A stretch of DNA of 64,000 bases from Gemmobacter sp. (GTDB lineage: Bacteria > Pseudomonadota > Alphaproteobacteria > Rhodobacterales > Rhodobacteraceae), in contig NZ_JAUCBS010000013.1 of NCBI RefSeq assembly GCF_034676705.1, positions 3,142,501 to 3,206,500 on the forward strand, written 5' to 3'. Made by a program: the position numbers and the translations under genes. The notes under the pieces were generated by a model that did no database searches, was not told the DNA's origin, and saw only the letters and a program-made list of their open reading frames with translations. This document shows, piece after piece, positions 25,669 through 33,898 of this stretch (position 1 is the first letter of the stretch; every line of letters starts with the position of its first letter).

Positions 25669-25857
25669 ATGAAGGCCGTGTCTGCCCGTGAGGCCAAGCA
25701 TCACTTCGGCCAGTTGATCGACGAAGCGCGGGCCGAGCCAGTGGTGGTCGAGAAGCACGGGCGGCCGGTGGTCGTCGTCCTTGCGGTCGAGGAGTACCAG
25801 CGGCTGACTGGCACGACCGTGGAACCCTCCGGCAAGAAACGAGAGGACGAGCGGTAG
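25669..25857 (+). CDS. Phd/YefM-type antitoxin
   Basis: The 62-residue protein has the typical start AVSAREAKHHFGQLIDEA and the PVVVEKHGRPVVVVLAVEEYQRL segment of Phd/YefM antitoxins, which bind operator DNA and neutralise a toxin encoded next to them. The usual toxin gene is absent: a DNA methyltransferase starts 3 bp later instead. The antitoxin may belong to a restriction-modification operon that includes such a gene, or be an orphan. Confidence 0.8.
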   Translation: MKAVSAREAKHHFGQLIDEARAEPVVVEKHGRPVVVVLAVEEYQRLTGTTVEPSGKKREDER

Positions 25858-25860
25858 CGC

Positions 25861-26198
25861 ATGCCGATACTGAACTGGCTGACACGGGACGAGGACATCC
25901 GCACGGCGCAGCACGTGCCCTATCGCCTGCTGGAGGAAGTCCCGGATTTGTCGGCGGGCGACGGTGGCGCGGGCAACATGCTGATCCAGGGCGACAACAT
26001 GGAAGCGCTGAAGGCGCTGCTGCCCTTCTATTCCGGCCGGGTGAAATGCATCTATATCGACCCGCCCTACAACACCGGCGCTGCATTCGAACATTACGAC
26101 GACAATCTGGAAAACAGCATCTGGCTCGGCACAATTTGGCCGCGCCTTGAGCTGTTGCGCGATCTGCTTGCGGAAGATGGGTCTTTGTGGGTCAACAT
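25861..26198 (+). pseudogene. Adenine DNA methyltransferase, truncated by IS
   Basis: The first 113 residues of a type III-like or beta-class N6-adenine methyltransferase remain: NMLIQGDNMEALKALLPF and the catalytic motif YIDPPYNTGAAFEHYDD, then LRDLLAEDGSLWVNM. The sequence stops at the IS5-family end at 26199, so the target-recognition and AdoMet parts are lost. The missing part does not resume on the far side of the IS. Confidence 0.85.
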
Positions 26199-27248
26199 GG
26201 CTCTGTTGCACAAATCCCTTGAGGGATTCATCTCGTGAATCCAGCGTGGTAGCTGGGCTGCATGAGCAGACCGACACCCCCGACCTACAAGACCCGGAAC
26301 TGGCGCAGCTACAACCAAGCGCTGAAGCGCCGTGGCTCGCTGACGATCTGGTTCGATCCCGCCATGATGTGGGGAGCCGCGTCGACCGGCAAGCGCGGGC
26401 GCCAGCCTGCCTACAGTGACGCCGCGATCCAGACGTGCCTGACCATGAAGGTGCTGTTCGGGATGGCGCTCCGCCAGACCACTGGGTTCGTCGAGAGCAT
26501 GCTTCGGCTGATCGGCCTGGACTGGGCGGTGCCTGACTTCAGCACGCTGTCGCGCCGCCAGAAGACCCTGAAGGTCAACATCCCCTACCGCGGCTCGGAG
26601 GGTCCGTTACACCTCTTGGTCGACAGCACCGGCATCAAGGTGGAAGGCGAAGGGGAGTGGAACGCCCGCAAGCACGGGGGCACCAAACGCAGGGTCTGGC
26701 GCAAGATCCACATCGGGATTGACGAGAAATCTCTGGAAATCCGGGCGGCCGAGTTCACCACCAGCGACGTGGGCGATGCGCCCATGCTGCCCGAGCTGCT
26801 CGACCAGATCCCGCCCGACCAGGAGATCGCGACCGTCACCGCCGATGGTGCCTTCGACACCCGCAAATGCCATGACGCCATCGCAGCCCGAGGTGCCGCC
26901 GCTATCATTCCGCCCCGCAAGAATGCCAAGCCCTGGAAGCCCGACACCCCGGGTGCTGTGGCGCGTAACGAGATCTTGCGCACATCGAAGCGCGTCGGTC
27001 GAACCATCTGGCGACGATGGAGCGGGTATCACCGCCGAAGTCGCGCAGAGACCAAGATGCACTGCGTCAAGCTGCTGGGGCAGCGCCTGTCCGCGCGGGA
27101 CTTCGACCGTCAGGTTGCAGAGTTCCAGGTTCGCGTCGCTGTCCTGAACGGCTTCACAGCGCTCGGCATCCCTGTCACGGAAGCCGTGGGATGAGTCTGT
27201 CCGGGGAAAGGGGAACCCTGTCCGTCACCCGATTTGTGCAACAGAGCC
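26199..27248 (+). mobile_element. IS5-family (IS903-like ends) element, copy 2
   Basis: The element is bounded by GGCTCTGTTGCACAAATC (26199-26216) and its complement (27231-27248). It has no target duplication, and different broken genes lie on each side. Confidence 0.9.
26262..27194 (+). CDS. IS5-family transposase, copy 2
   Basis: The 310-residue DDE transposase (LVDSTGIKVEGEGEW, VTADGAFDTRKCHDA) ends normally with ALGIPVTEAVG. It is close to but not identical with the copy at 12029-13087, so the two were acquired separately or have diverged. The frame is intact. Confidence 0.92.
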   Translation: MSRPTPPTYKTRNWRSYNQALKRRGSLTIWFDPAMMWGAASTGKRGRQPAYSDAAIQTCLTMKVLFGMALRQTTGFVESMLRLIGLDWAVPDFSTLSRRQKTLKVNIPYRGSEGPLHLLVDSTGIKVEGEGEWNARKHGGTKRRVWRKIHIGIDEKSLEIRAAEFTTSDVGDAPMLPELLDQIPPDQEIATVTADGAFDTRKCHDAIAARGAAAIIPPRKNAKPWKPDTPGAVARNEILRTSKRVGRTIWRRWSGYHRRSRAETKMHCVKLLGQRLSARDFDRQVAEFQVRVAVLNGFTALGIPVTEAVG

Positions 27249-27433
27249 CCGCAGATGTTGAAGACCACACGCCCACCTTTGAGAATGCTCGCGCTGCGGT
27301 ACTGGGCCTTGATGTCTGCTGGCGTTTTCCATTCTGCTCGCCTTGCCTCAGCCCACCAAACGTCGATCTGCACCTTCGCATCTGGAAAGCGCTCCCCGAA
27401 AGCGAATAGCTTGGGCCGGGCGATGATTCTCAT
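27249..27433 (-). pseudogene. higB: HigB toxin, truncated by IS
   Basis: The remaining 61 residues (MRIIARPKLFAFGERFPDAK..., AEWKTPADIKAQYRSAS, GRVVFNICG) are the N-terminal two-thirds of a HigB mRNA interferase. The gene stops at the IS right end, losing the C-terminal catalytic part, and the higA antitoxin expected after it is absent. The fragment should be inactive. Confidence 0.8.
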
Positions 27434-27582
27434 TCATCATGTTTATACGGCGATCCCTCGATCTGTCAATGCTATACGATCCCTTTGAGGGAACACATAG
27501 GTACTGCCTGTCGTGCTGGCAACCTCTGTCAGCCCAACCCGTGCAATCGCACGATGAGGAAGGAGAGCGGGGTCCGAGAAAC

Positions 27583-27999
27583 TTAGCTTCGGGCTAGGTC
27601 CGTTGCTGACCCAGGTCGGTAGTGACCACGCCGCTGCGATTGCCAGTCAGTTGGAAGGGTTTCGAGCAGCTGCGACAGCGTACGATCAGGCTCCTGCGTC
27701 CCATCCAGGATTGCCTCCACAATGTCCGGCGCGAGCAGCGTCAGACGCAGCACGCGGGTCAGATAGGACACAGCAATCCCCTCGCGCTCTGCCAGTTCGC
27801 CGATGGTGGCGAACTCCCCCGACTCCAGCATCCGTTTCCACCGGAACGCACGCGCCACCGCCTTGATTAGCGTGTTGTCGATGGTCCTCCGCAGCGGCGC
27901 ACCGTCTGGAAGCTGGATTTCCTTCCGGCCTCCCCGTTTGACCAACTTGAAGGGGACCCTGACCGTCAAGGTTGTCGCTGACTGCGCGGCTCTCGTCAT
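27583..27999 (-). CDS. ParB-like helix-turn-helix protein of recombinase module
   Basis: The 138-residue protein has a basic start (LTVRVPFKLVKRGGRKEIQL) and a ParB/KorB-like HTH (GELAEREGIAVSYLTRVLRLTLLAPDIVEAIL is read over about residues 72-104). Its start overlaps the recombinase stop by 4 bases, so it is translated with the recombinase. Small proteins like this follow large serine recombinases in many alphaproteobacterial prophages. It could regulate or assist recombination; the function is unproven. Confidence 0.75.
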   Translation of the reverse strand: MTRAAQSATTLTVRVPFKLVKRGGRKEIQLPDGAPLRRTIDNTLIKAVARAFRWKRMLESGEFATIGELAEREGIAVSYLTRVLRLTLLAPDIVEAILDGTQEPDRTLSQLLETLPTDWQSQRRGHYRPGSATDLARS

Positions 28000-29318
28000 G
28001 CTTGCTGCGCCACCGCGCCAGTTGAAAAATCGTGCGCCAATGACCTGAGGCCTTCGACGCGCAGACGAACATCTAGCCCCTGCGCCCCGATCTCCACGCG
28101 CTCGACCAGCAGCGCCACGATGCGCGCCTGCTCGGCAGGGAATAGCTCGTCCCACAGCGGGTCGAGCTGCTGCAGGGCTGCTCGGGCGTCGGTTTCGGTG
28201 ATGTTGGCGTGGGCAAGTGCCGCCCTCCACGTCCCCGCAACGATCTCGGGCTGGCGGAGCACGGCGCGGAGTTGGTCTATGACAGCGCACTCGATCTCGC
28301 CCGCGGGCACACGGCCGACTGGACACGCACCAGCACCATGCTTCAGCACGGTCTGGCTAACGTAGTAACGGTACAGCCGCCCGCCCTTGCGGGTGTGCGT
28401 CGGCGAGAATGCAGCGCCATCGGGGCCGAACAGCAGTCCCTTCAGCAGCGCGGGCGTGTCGGCGCGCGTCCGGGCGGCACGCTTGCGCGGGCTTTCCTGC
28501 AGGATGGCGTGGACGCGGTCCCACGTCTCACGGTCGATGATCGCATCGTGCTCGCCAGGGTAGCTATCGCCCTTGTGCACCGCCTCGCCGAGGTAGGCGC
28601 GGTTCGAAAGCATCCGGTAGAGGTACTTCTTGTCGATCCGGTTGCCGCGCGGCGTGCCGAGGCCCCGCGCGCAGACCTCGCGGGCCAGAACCGTGCAGGA
28701 GCCGATCGCGATGAAGCGTGCGAAGATCCAGCGCACATGCACTGCGGCGGTCTGATCAACCAGCAGCTTCCGGTTTTCCACCCTGTAGCCGAAGGGCGGC
28801 ACACCGCCCATCCACAAGCCCTTCTTCCGACTGGCGGCGACCTTGTCGCGGATGCGCTCAGCCGTCACCTCCCGCTCGAACTGGGCGAAGGACAGCAGGA
28901 TGTTCAGCGTCAACCGCCCCATGGAGGTGGTGGTGTTGAACGACTGTGTGACCGAGACGAACGTCACGCCGTTCCGGTCGAACACCTCGACCAGCTTGGC
29001 GAAGTCGGCGAGCGAGCGGCTGAGGCGGTCGATCTTGTAGACCACCACCACATCGACCAGCCCATCCTCGATGTCGGCCATCAACCGCTTCAGGCCGGGC
29101 CGTTCCAGCGTGCCGCCGGAGATGCCGCCGTCGTCATATTGGTCGCGGACCAGCACCCAGCCCTCAGACCGCTGGCTGGCGATGTAAGCCTCGCAGGCCT
29201 CGCGCTGGGCGTGGAGCGAGTTGAACTCCTGCTCCAGCCCTTCCTCGGAGGACTTCCGGGTGTAAACGGCGCAGCGAAGCTTGCGGACGACCTTCGATTT
29301 TTCGGGCGGCTTCGTCAT
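27996..29318 (-). CDS. Large serine recombinase
   Basis: Large serine recombinases integrate and excise phages through a serine linked to DNA. The 440-residue protein has the catalytic start RCAVYTRKSSEEGLEQEFNS with its nucleophile serine, DQYDDGGISGGTLERPGL and VYKIDRLSRSLADF, then a recombinase domain (GVPPFGYRVENRKL) and a zinc-ribbon-like region around ALLKGLLFGPDG. The ATG at 29318 (MTKPPEKSK) overlaps the upstream gene. It is the only integrase candidate for the second prophage within this window. Confidence 0.92.
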   Translation of the reverse strand: MTKPPEKSKVVRKLRCAVYTRKSSEEGLEQEFNSLHAQREACEAYIASQRSEGWVLVRDQYDDGGISGGTLERPGLKRLMADIEDGLVDVVVVYKIDRLSRSLADFAKLVEVFDRNGVTFVSVTQSFNTTTSMGRLTLNILLSFAQFEREVTAERIRDKVAASRKKGLWMGGVPPFGYRVENRKLLVDQTAAVHVRWIFARFIAIGSCTVLAREVCARGLGTPRGNRIDKKYLYRMLSNRAYLGEAVHKGDSYPGEHDAIIDRETWDRVHAILQESPRKRAARTRADTPALLKGLLFGPDGAAFSPTHTRKGGRLYRYYVSQTVLKHGAGACPVGRVPAGEIECAVIDQLRAVLRQPEIVAGTWRAALAHANITETDARAALQQLDPLWDELFPAEQARIVALLVERVEIGAQGLDVRLRVEGLRSLAHDFSTGAVAQQA

Positions 29319-29770
29319 GTCCGCCCCCTGTGGTTCTTGAGGCCGAAGAACACCCAGCCGTTCCAGCGGGTGCCGGTGATGGCGCGGGCAATGGCAGACA
29401 GCGACTTGTAGGGCCGTCCCTGCCACTCGAAACCGTCGGCGGTGACGGTCACGACGTACTCGACGCCCTGCCAATCGCGCAGGAGGCGCGTGCCGGTGAT
29501 GGGTCGGTCGCGGTCGAGGCGGATCCCGCGCTTCTTTTTGTCACCGCCATCCAGTTCCTCGCCCAGCCGTTCCAGTCGTCGGATCGTCTCGGGCTTCAAC
29601 CCGCCATAGGCGAGTTCCTGGATGCGATAGGCGAGGCGGGATTCAAGGTAGCGCCGGTTGAATGGCGGCGGCTCGCTGTCGAACAGGTCGCGCCACTGCT
29701 TCTTCAAGTCGGGCGTCGCGGTAGTCTTCAGCGCGGCAAGGCGCGCGGGGATGGGGTCGTGCGTCGTCAT
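29315..29770 (-). CDS. DUF2924 family protein
   Basis: This 151-residue basic protein has the family pattern: an N-terminal helical part (LKKQWRDLFDSEPPPFNRRYLESRLAYRIQELAYGGL read over about residues 22-58) and a C-terminal DNA-associated segment (GTRLLRDWQGVEYVVTV, then SAIARAITGTRWNGWVFFGL). DUF2924 genes almost always precede serine recombinases of this type. It overlaps both neighbours by 4 bases. Its role in recombination is inferred from the conserved pairing. Confidence 0.85.
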   Translation of the reverse strand: MTTHDPIPARLAALKTTATPDLKKQWRDLFDSEPPPFNRRYLESRLAYRIQELAYGGLKPETIRRLERLGEELDGGDKKKRGIRLDRDRPITGTRLLRDWQGVEYVVTVTADGFEWQGRPYKSLSAIARAITGTRWNGWVFFGLKNHRGRT

Positions 29771-29970
29771 GCGGTCTCCGTTGGGTTCGGGGTTGCATGA
29801 CGGCATCGGTCGGCCGGATAGTGTAGGCGAATTTCTCCAGTTTCGTCAGAAGGTTCGCCTCGCTTGTGCTGCATAAGCCGGACCAGCCCGAGCGCTAGCA
29901 AAGCGCACAACTCTGCTCGACGCTCGGCAGCGGTCATCTGGTCGGGTGGCAGCGGGTTGGGGCGTTTCAT
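29767..29970 (-). CDS. Small hypothetical protein of recombinase module
   Basis: This 67-residue protein (MKRPNPLPPDQMTAAERRAELCALLALGLVRLMQ...) is the first gene of the leftward recombinase operon and overlaps DUF2924 by 4 bases. Similar short proteins with an AAERRAELCALLALGLVRL segment commonly sit in this position. I recognise no function. The start was chosen at 29970 rather than 30039 because the upstream extension is basic and unlike the rest. Confidence 0.65.
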   Translation of the reverse strand: MKRPNPLPPDQMTAAERRAELCALLALGLVRLMQHKRGEPSDETGEIRLHYPADRCRHATPNPTETA

Positions 29971-30243
29971 GCGGGCAAGTCCAGGTTGGCTTGCTCTGCC
30001 TCTACTCATCTGGCGGTGAAACCGTCCCAAGGCCGTCAAGACAGCACGAAGTCAGCAACTCGGACTCGACTCGAGGTTGCCAGATCAGGTAGAACATAAT
30101 CAGAACTTCAATCAATCCTTGCCGCCAAGATACGAGCATTCGATGCGCCTAATAGGGCGCTTCTGCTTGTAGTGCGGCCAATGCGGCCTGCGGGTGGCTG
30201 AGTGAGCCCGCAATCGGAACAGTTGGTGTCAAGAGGAGAGCAT

Positions 30244-31482
30244 ATGGCGAAAAGGATCCGCAACTTCATTGATCGGGCGTTTTCTCGGACCGTCGATCTA
30301 CAAATGCTACATCGTCTTCTCAGCCCCTATCTCGGACAGATCGGGTTGGACTGGGATACGTTGCCCACTGACGATGCCAAACGGCGCGAGGCGATTTTCA
30401 ATCTGTTTGCCAAGGCCGACTTGAGGTTTCCGGCACCGCTTCAGTTCGCCCTCTACAACATTTCCACGCTGTCCACCGATGCGGGCGCCCGATTCATCCA
30501 GGAGATTGCGTCTGAAATGGGGGTAGATGTTCTGGCTGCCCACCGCATCAACGGCGCGCCCGACGATCTGCGCTTTACCCCGCGATTCATGGCATTGGCC
30601 ACGTGGCTGGATCATCGGGTTGTTTTTGACAAGGCGCTGAGCGCTGCCGCATTCCTCGCGCATACGACCAAACTCGAGCGCGACGCCGACCGAGAAGATG
30701 TCGAACCGAGGCACCATGAACAAGGGGTACAGGACGCCTTTGCCGAAGCCGTGCATAAGCATTTCCTGGGGCGCTACAATGGCCGTTACTGCGATGTTCG
30801 GTGGTTCGAGGATGAGGATCTGCTTCGCGTTCTGATCCTGCATGGCTCCAAACCTGAGACAAAGAACGTCGACCAAGGGGGTGCCGAAGACACGCTGAAG
30901 TTTCGGGAGATCGTTCAGTCGACCATCGAATTCGATCCGAGGCAGGGTTCGATCGCCGTCGGCTCGAAGTCGGCAACCGATGCCAAGACGCTGGTGAAGC
31001 TTTTTGGCGAGCATATCCTCGGGGACAAGGAAATCTTCGAGGCGTCTGCGAAGGAACAGCTTTACACGCTCGAGCCGCTTCAGCGGCAGGGCGCCTCGTT
31101 CAGGTTCCACCTCGACGACAGCGGAGACATCACCCACGTCTCCTTGCGCGAGGTTCGCGTCGATGAGGCGCAGGTCACCAAGACCGGGAGACTGAAGCGT
31201 TCACCATGGTTCCTGACGCTTGGCGACACAGATAACGCGCTGAAACGCTTGAAGGTCGTCGCGCCGGAGATCGAGATCGACGACGTCCGGATTGTGCATG
31301 CCAAGATCGATGTGACCATTGAGGTTGACGGAACCGAGACCGTGGTTCCAGTCACGATCCGGCCGCCGCGCACTGTCAGCATGCGTGACCATTCGCACGA
31401 ACGGCTCATCCTTGAAATGCTCGAAGACAATGACATTCGCAAACGCCGCAGAACTGATCAGGCTGCTGCTGCGGCAGAGTGA
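30244..31482 (+). CDS. Unknown protein A of a two-gene cassette
   Basis: The 412-residue protein matches no family I recognise. It starts with a helical region (RIRNFIDRAFSRTVDLQMLHRLL), is rich in charged residues and aromatic pairs (GRYNGRYCDVRWFEDED), has a beta-rich C-terminal half (FRFHLDDSGDITHVSLREV) and ends in a basic, alanine-rich tail. A GGAGAG ribosome site precedes the ATG. Its last 53 bp overlap the next gene, so the two proteins are probably made together. It sits between the recombinase module and the prophage genes, a frequent place for cargo such as defence genes. Confidence 0.75.
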   Translation: MAKRIRNFIDRAFSRTVDLQMLHRLLSPYLGQIGLDWDTLPTDDAKRREAIFNLFAKADLRFPAPLQFALYNISTLSTDAGARFIQEIASEMGVDVLAAHRINGAPDDLRFTPRFMALATWLDHRVVFDKALSAAAFLAHTTKLERDADREDVEPRHHEQGVQDAFAEAVHKHFLGRYNGRYCDVRWFEDEDLLRVLILHGSKPETKNVDQGGAEDTLKFREIVQSTIEFDPRQGSIAVGSKSATDAKTLVKLFGEHILGDKEIFEASAKEQLYTLEPLQRQGASFRFHLDDSGDITHVSLREVRVDEAQVTKTGRLKRSPWFLTLGDTDNALKRLKVVAPEIEIDDVRIVHAKIDVTIEVDGTETVVPVTIRPPRTVSMRDHSHERLILEMLEDNDIRKRRRTDQAAAAAE

Positions 31483-32425
31483 TCGCCATCCGGTCCGTGC
31501 CATCGGCGCGGCGGAGCTGGAGCCCTATGATCCGCGCTTCCGCCGGTTGCTGCGGAACTTGGGAATTCTGGTGCCCCGAGTGGATCTGCCCGACGATGGC
31601 AGCTCGGTGTTCGGGGTCATCGACGGATCCCTGATCGTCGTCGATCCGGAGACTGGCGAGTGCGAACGGCACGACGATGCGCTGGACATCCAGACTTTCG
31701 AAATCGACGTCGCCGCCCTGTGCCGAGCGATCCGCGAGCAGTCCGGGCTGAACGGGCCGGGCCCGACAGCGATCTCCTCCAGGATATGGAGGCTCGGTCG
31801 CTATCAACAGCATGGTCGTGCTGCTGAAATCTGCCTCGTGCGGCGACTGCGAGAGGAAACAGCGCAAGAAATTCTGGACCATGTGCGAGGCGCGATCGAC
31901 ACCGAGACTTCGGTCGCCCTCGTCAGTCTCGGGAGCAGCGAGCTGCCGACTGTGGTCAGGCGTCAGCTGGATCGCCTTCGCATGGCAGTGTCCCACGCCG
32001 AAGATTTGCTGCGCGACGATCCAGTTCGTCCGTTTGCACTTGATTTCGGCCGGATTCGCCTGGCCGCAGGAAACCAAGCGTCAGATGCGCGGCTTCAGGT
32101 CGACCGCATCGGTCGGCGCGCAATCTTCGATGGCGTCGAGATCGACATAGAGCCTCGTGACTTCGACGCCGTCGTCTTGCTTGGGGAGGAGGCCTTGGCC
32201 GCCGGTGGGTGGGTCTCGAAGGAAAGTCTGGCCGCGGCGATACAGGCGAGTACGGGGCGGGAGAGCAATCCCGAACAGGTTGATCGCTGCATCAACCGCG
32301 TGCGTGATGCCTTCAGAAAGAATCCGCAGCTTAGTTCGGTCCCGCGCAACGGGTTTATTGATCGCAAGTCCAAGGTCGGCGCACGCTTCACTCTATCCCC
32401 ATCTGACATCGCCTTCACCGCCTAG
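31430..32425 (+). CDS. Unknown protein B with C-terminal winged helix
   Basis: The 331-residue protein starts within gene A. The N-terminal two-thirds (LIRLLLRQSDRHPVRAI, then FGVIDGSLIVVDPETGECE) match no family I recognise. The last 100 residues resemble an OmpR/PhoB-type winged helix: RRAIFDGVEIDIEPRDFDAV, GGWVSKESLAAAIQ and RCINRVRDAF, then a wing-like FIDRKSKVGARFTL. This suggests DNA binding and that the pair is a regulator plus partner, or a two-part system. No enzyme motif is evident. Confidence 0.75.
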   Translation: MTFANAAELIRLLLRQSDRHPVRAIGAAELEPYDPRFRRLLRNLGILVPRVDLPDDGSSVFGVIDGSLIVVDPETGECERHDDALDIQTFEIDVAALCRAIREQSGLNGPGPTAISSRIWRLGRYQQHGRAAEICLVRRLREETAQEILDHVRGAIDTETSVALVSLGSSELPTVVRRQLDRLRMAVSHAEDLLRDDPVRPFALDFGRIRLAAGNQASDARLQVDRIGRRAIFDGVEIDIEPRDFDAVVLLGEEALAAGGWVSKESLAAAIQASTGRESNPEQVDRCINRVRDAFRKNPQLSSVPRNGFIDRKSKVGARFTLSPSDIAFTA

Positions 32426-32441
32426 ACCCGTTCGCCGGTAC

Positions 32442-32474
32442 CGGGAGGTTTTCGGGAGGTTTCCGGGAGAAGCC
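32442..32474. repeat. Three 11-bp direct repeats before the sigma-factor gene
   Basis: CGGGAGGTTTT, CGGGAGGTTTC and CGGGAGAAGCC follow one another at 32442, 32453 and 32464, about 70 bp before the sigma gene. The 11-bp period puts them on one face of the helix, as for a regulator site. Confidence 0.55.
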
Positions 32475-32542
32475 CGAGAGATAAGTAATTTCAGCAGGTT
32501 GCATATTCGACTGGTCAACGCAAACGACCAGGATCGAAACAG

Positions 32543-33136
32543 ATGCTCCCACCCATTTCCCCCGCCGATCTTGCCGCACTGATCGACGAAGCGGCCATTG
32601 CCGCGCGCCGCCTGCATCGCAAGCTGGTGCTGCCCGCCGCCGATATCGACGATCTCCGCCAGGACCTGCTGGTCGACCTGATCTGCCGGTTGCCGGGTTT
32701 TGACGCCCGCCGTGGTAGCGTCGGCGCTTTCGCCAACATCGTCTTGCGCAACCAGTCCTCGCGCATCGCCATCCGTCATCACCGCCAGCGCCGCGCACAG
32801 GGTGGCACCGTGATTTCGCTGGACGCTCCCATCTCCGGCGGCACCGAGCCGCTGGGTTGCATGCTGGCGGAGGCCGACGGTCTGGCCGCCTGGCATGGTC
32901 AGGACCGCTCTGCCGAGGACGACGCCGAGACCCACCACGATCTCGCCCGGGCGCTGGGCGGTCTGCCTGACGACATGCTTGGCCTCTGCGCGGCACTTGG
33001 CACCTGTGCCGTTCCCGAAATCGTCAGCCGTACCGGCATCTCCCGTTCCGCCCTTTACCGCCACATCGCCCGCCTTCGGCTCGACCTCGCGATGCGCGGG
33101 TTCGGGGCGGGGTGGGACGGTTCCAAGGCGGCGTGA
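32543..33136 (+). CDS. RNA polymerase sigma factor (sigma-70-like, phage)
   Basis: The 197-residue protein has a region-2-like segment (ADIDDLRQDLLVDLICRLPGFDARRGSVGAFANIVLRNQ read over about residues 34-74) and a C-terminal region-4-like HTH (VPEIVSRTGISRSALYRHIARLRLDLA). Proteins of this kind start many Rhodobacter-type prophage early operons, where they may direct transcription of phage genes. It is the first of a rightward series of closely packed genes. Confidence 0.8.
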   Translation: MLPPISPADLAALIDEAAIAARRLHRKLVLPAADIDDLRQDLLVDLICRLPGFDARRGSVGAFANIVLRNQSSRIAIRHHRQRRAQGGTVISLDAPISGGTEPLGCMLAEADGLAAWHGQDRSAEDDAETHHDLARALGGLPDDMLGLCAALGTCAVPEIVSRTGISRSALYRHIARLRLDLAMRGFGAGWDGSKAA

Positions 33137-33149
33137 GTAGAGGACCGAC

Positions 33150-33506
33150 ATGGAGATGTTCGTCATGCACCCCACCGCCTTCATCCCGGCCAAGCCCCGG
33201 CCGCTCACCGACATCGAGTTCTGCGCCTGGATCGGTCAGGCCATGCCGGGCGACCGCCTCGAGTATCATCGCGGGTTCCTCGGCATCGATGCCACGGCGG
33301 TGATCTCGACCCTTCCGGAGCCGGATCGCCGCAGGCTGGGCGCGCTGGCCAGTGCCGCCCACCGCGCCTTCGAGGCTGCGCTGGTGCATCTGGTGCAGGT
33401 GCGGGTCGGCCCCGATCGCTTCGCCTATCTGGCCATCGCGCGGACCAAACCGCGCCATGCGCCGATCCCGCTTTCCCAACTTATCGCGACAGAGGAGGCC
33501 GCCTGA
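33150..33506 (+). CDS. Phage hypothetical protein, 118 residues
   Basis: I recognise no family. The protein has a compact alpha/beta look (FIPAKPRPLTDIEFCAWIGQAMPGDRLEYHRG read over about residues 11-42) and ends IPLSQLIATEEAA. It is 13 bp after the sigma gene and shares its last base with the next start, so it belongs to the early operon. Confidence 0.7.
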   Translation: MEMFVMHPTAFIPAKPRPLTDIEFCAWIGQAMPGDRLEYHRGFLGIDATAVISTLPEPDRRRLGALASAAHRAFEAALVHLVQVRVGPDRFAYLAIARTKPRHAPIPLSQLIATEEAA

Positions 33507-33898
33507 TGCGCGCCGTGCTTGCCTGGATCGGGGATTGGCTCCCACCGTCCCTCTACTTCGCCATCGCCGGAAAACCGGGCGAGACCGCGACGACGGAGCC
33601 GCAGCCCGCCCGGCTGCCGAACCTCATGACCCGGTTGCGCCGAGCCTTCCACAGCCTGGACGACCTGCCGGATGCGATCCCTGCGCCCTGGCGCGAGGGG
33701 AACGAGACCGAGCCGCTGCTGATCGAGATGGCGACCATCGACGACATCGCCTTCGCCGTCGTGGCGGCGAATGCCGACGTGTCGGCTGCGATCCGCCGCT
33801 CATCGGCGCTCGAACGGCTCCACCGCCTGGCCCGCGAGGCCGGGGCTCTCGGCACGGACCGCGCCGTTGACGCGGCCCTGAAGCGGGAGGGGCGCTGA
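33506..33898 (+). CDS. Phage hypothetical protein, 130 residues
   Basis: I recognise no family. The N-terminus is hydrophobic (RAVLAWIGDWLPPSLYFAIAG), the rest helical and acidic with a repeated A-V-A-A pattern (FAVVAANADVSAAIRRSSALE). Start and stop overlap both neighbours by one base, showing translational coupling within the early operon. Confidence 0.65.
   Translation: MRAVLAWIGDWLPPSLYFAIAGKPGETATTEPQPARLPNLMTRLRRAFHSLDDLPDAIPAPWREGNETEPLLIEMATIDDIAFAVVAANADVSAAIRRSSALERLHRLAREAGALGTDRAVDAALKREGR

Noticed and set aside
25384..26277. Leftward 297-codon frame covering the antitoxin and methyltransferase start
   Set aside because: Most of it is antisense to the two recognised genes; only the part below 25660 looks protein-like and it has no start or family.
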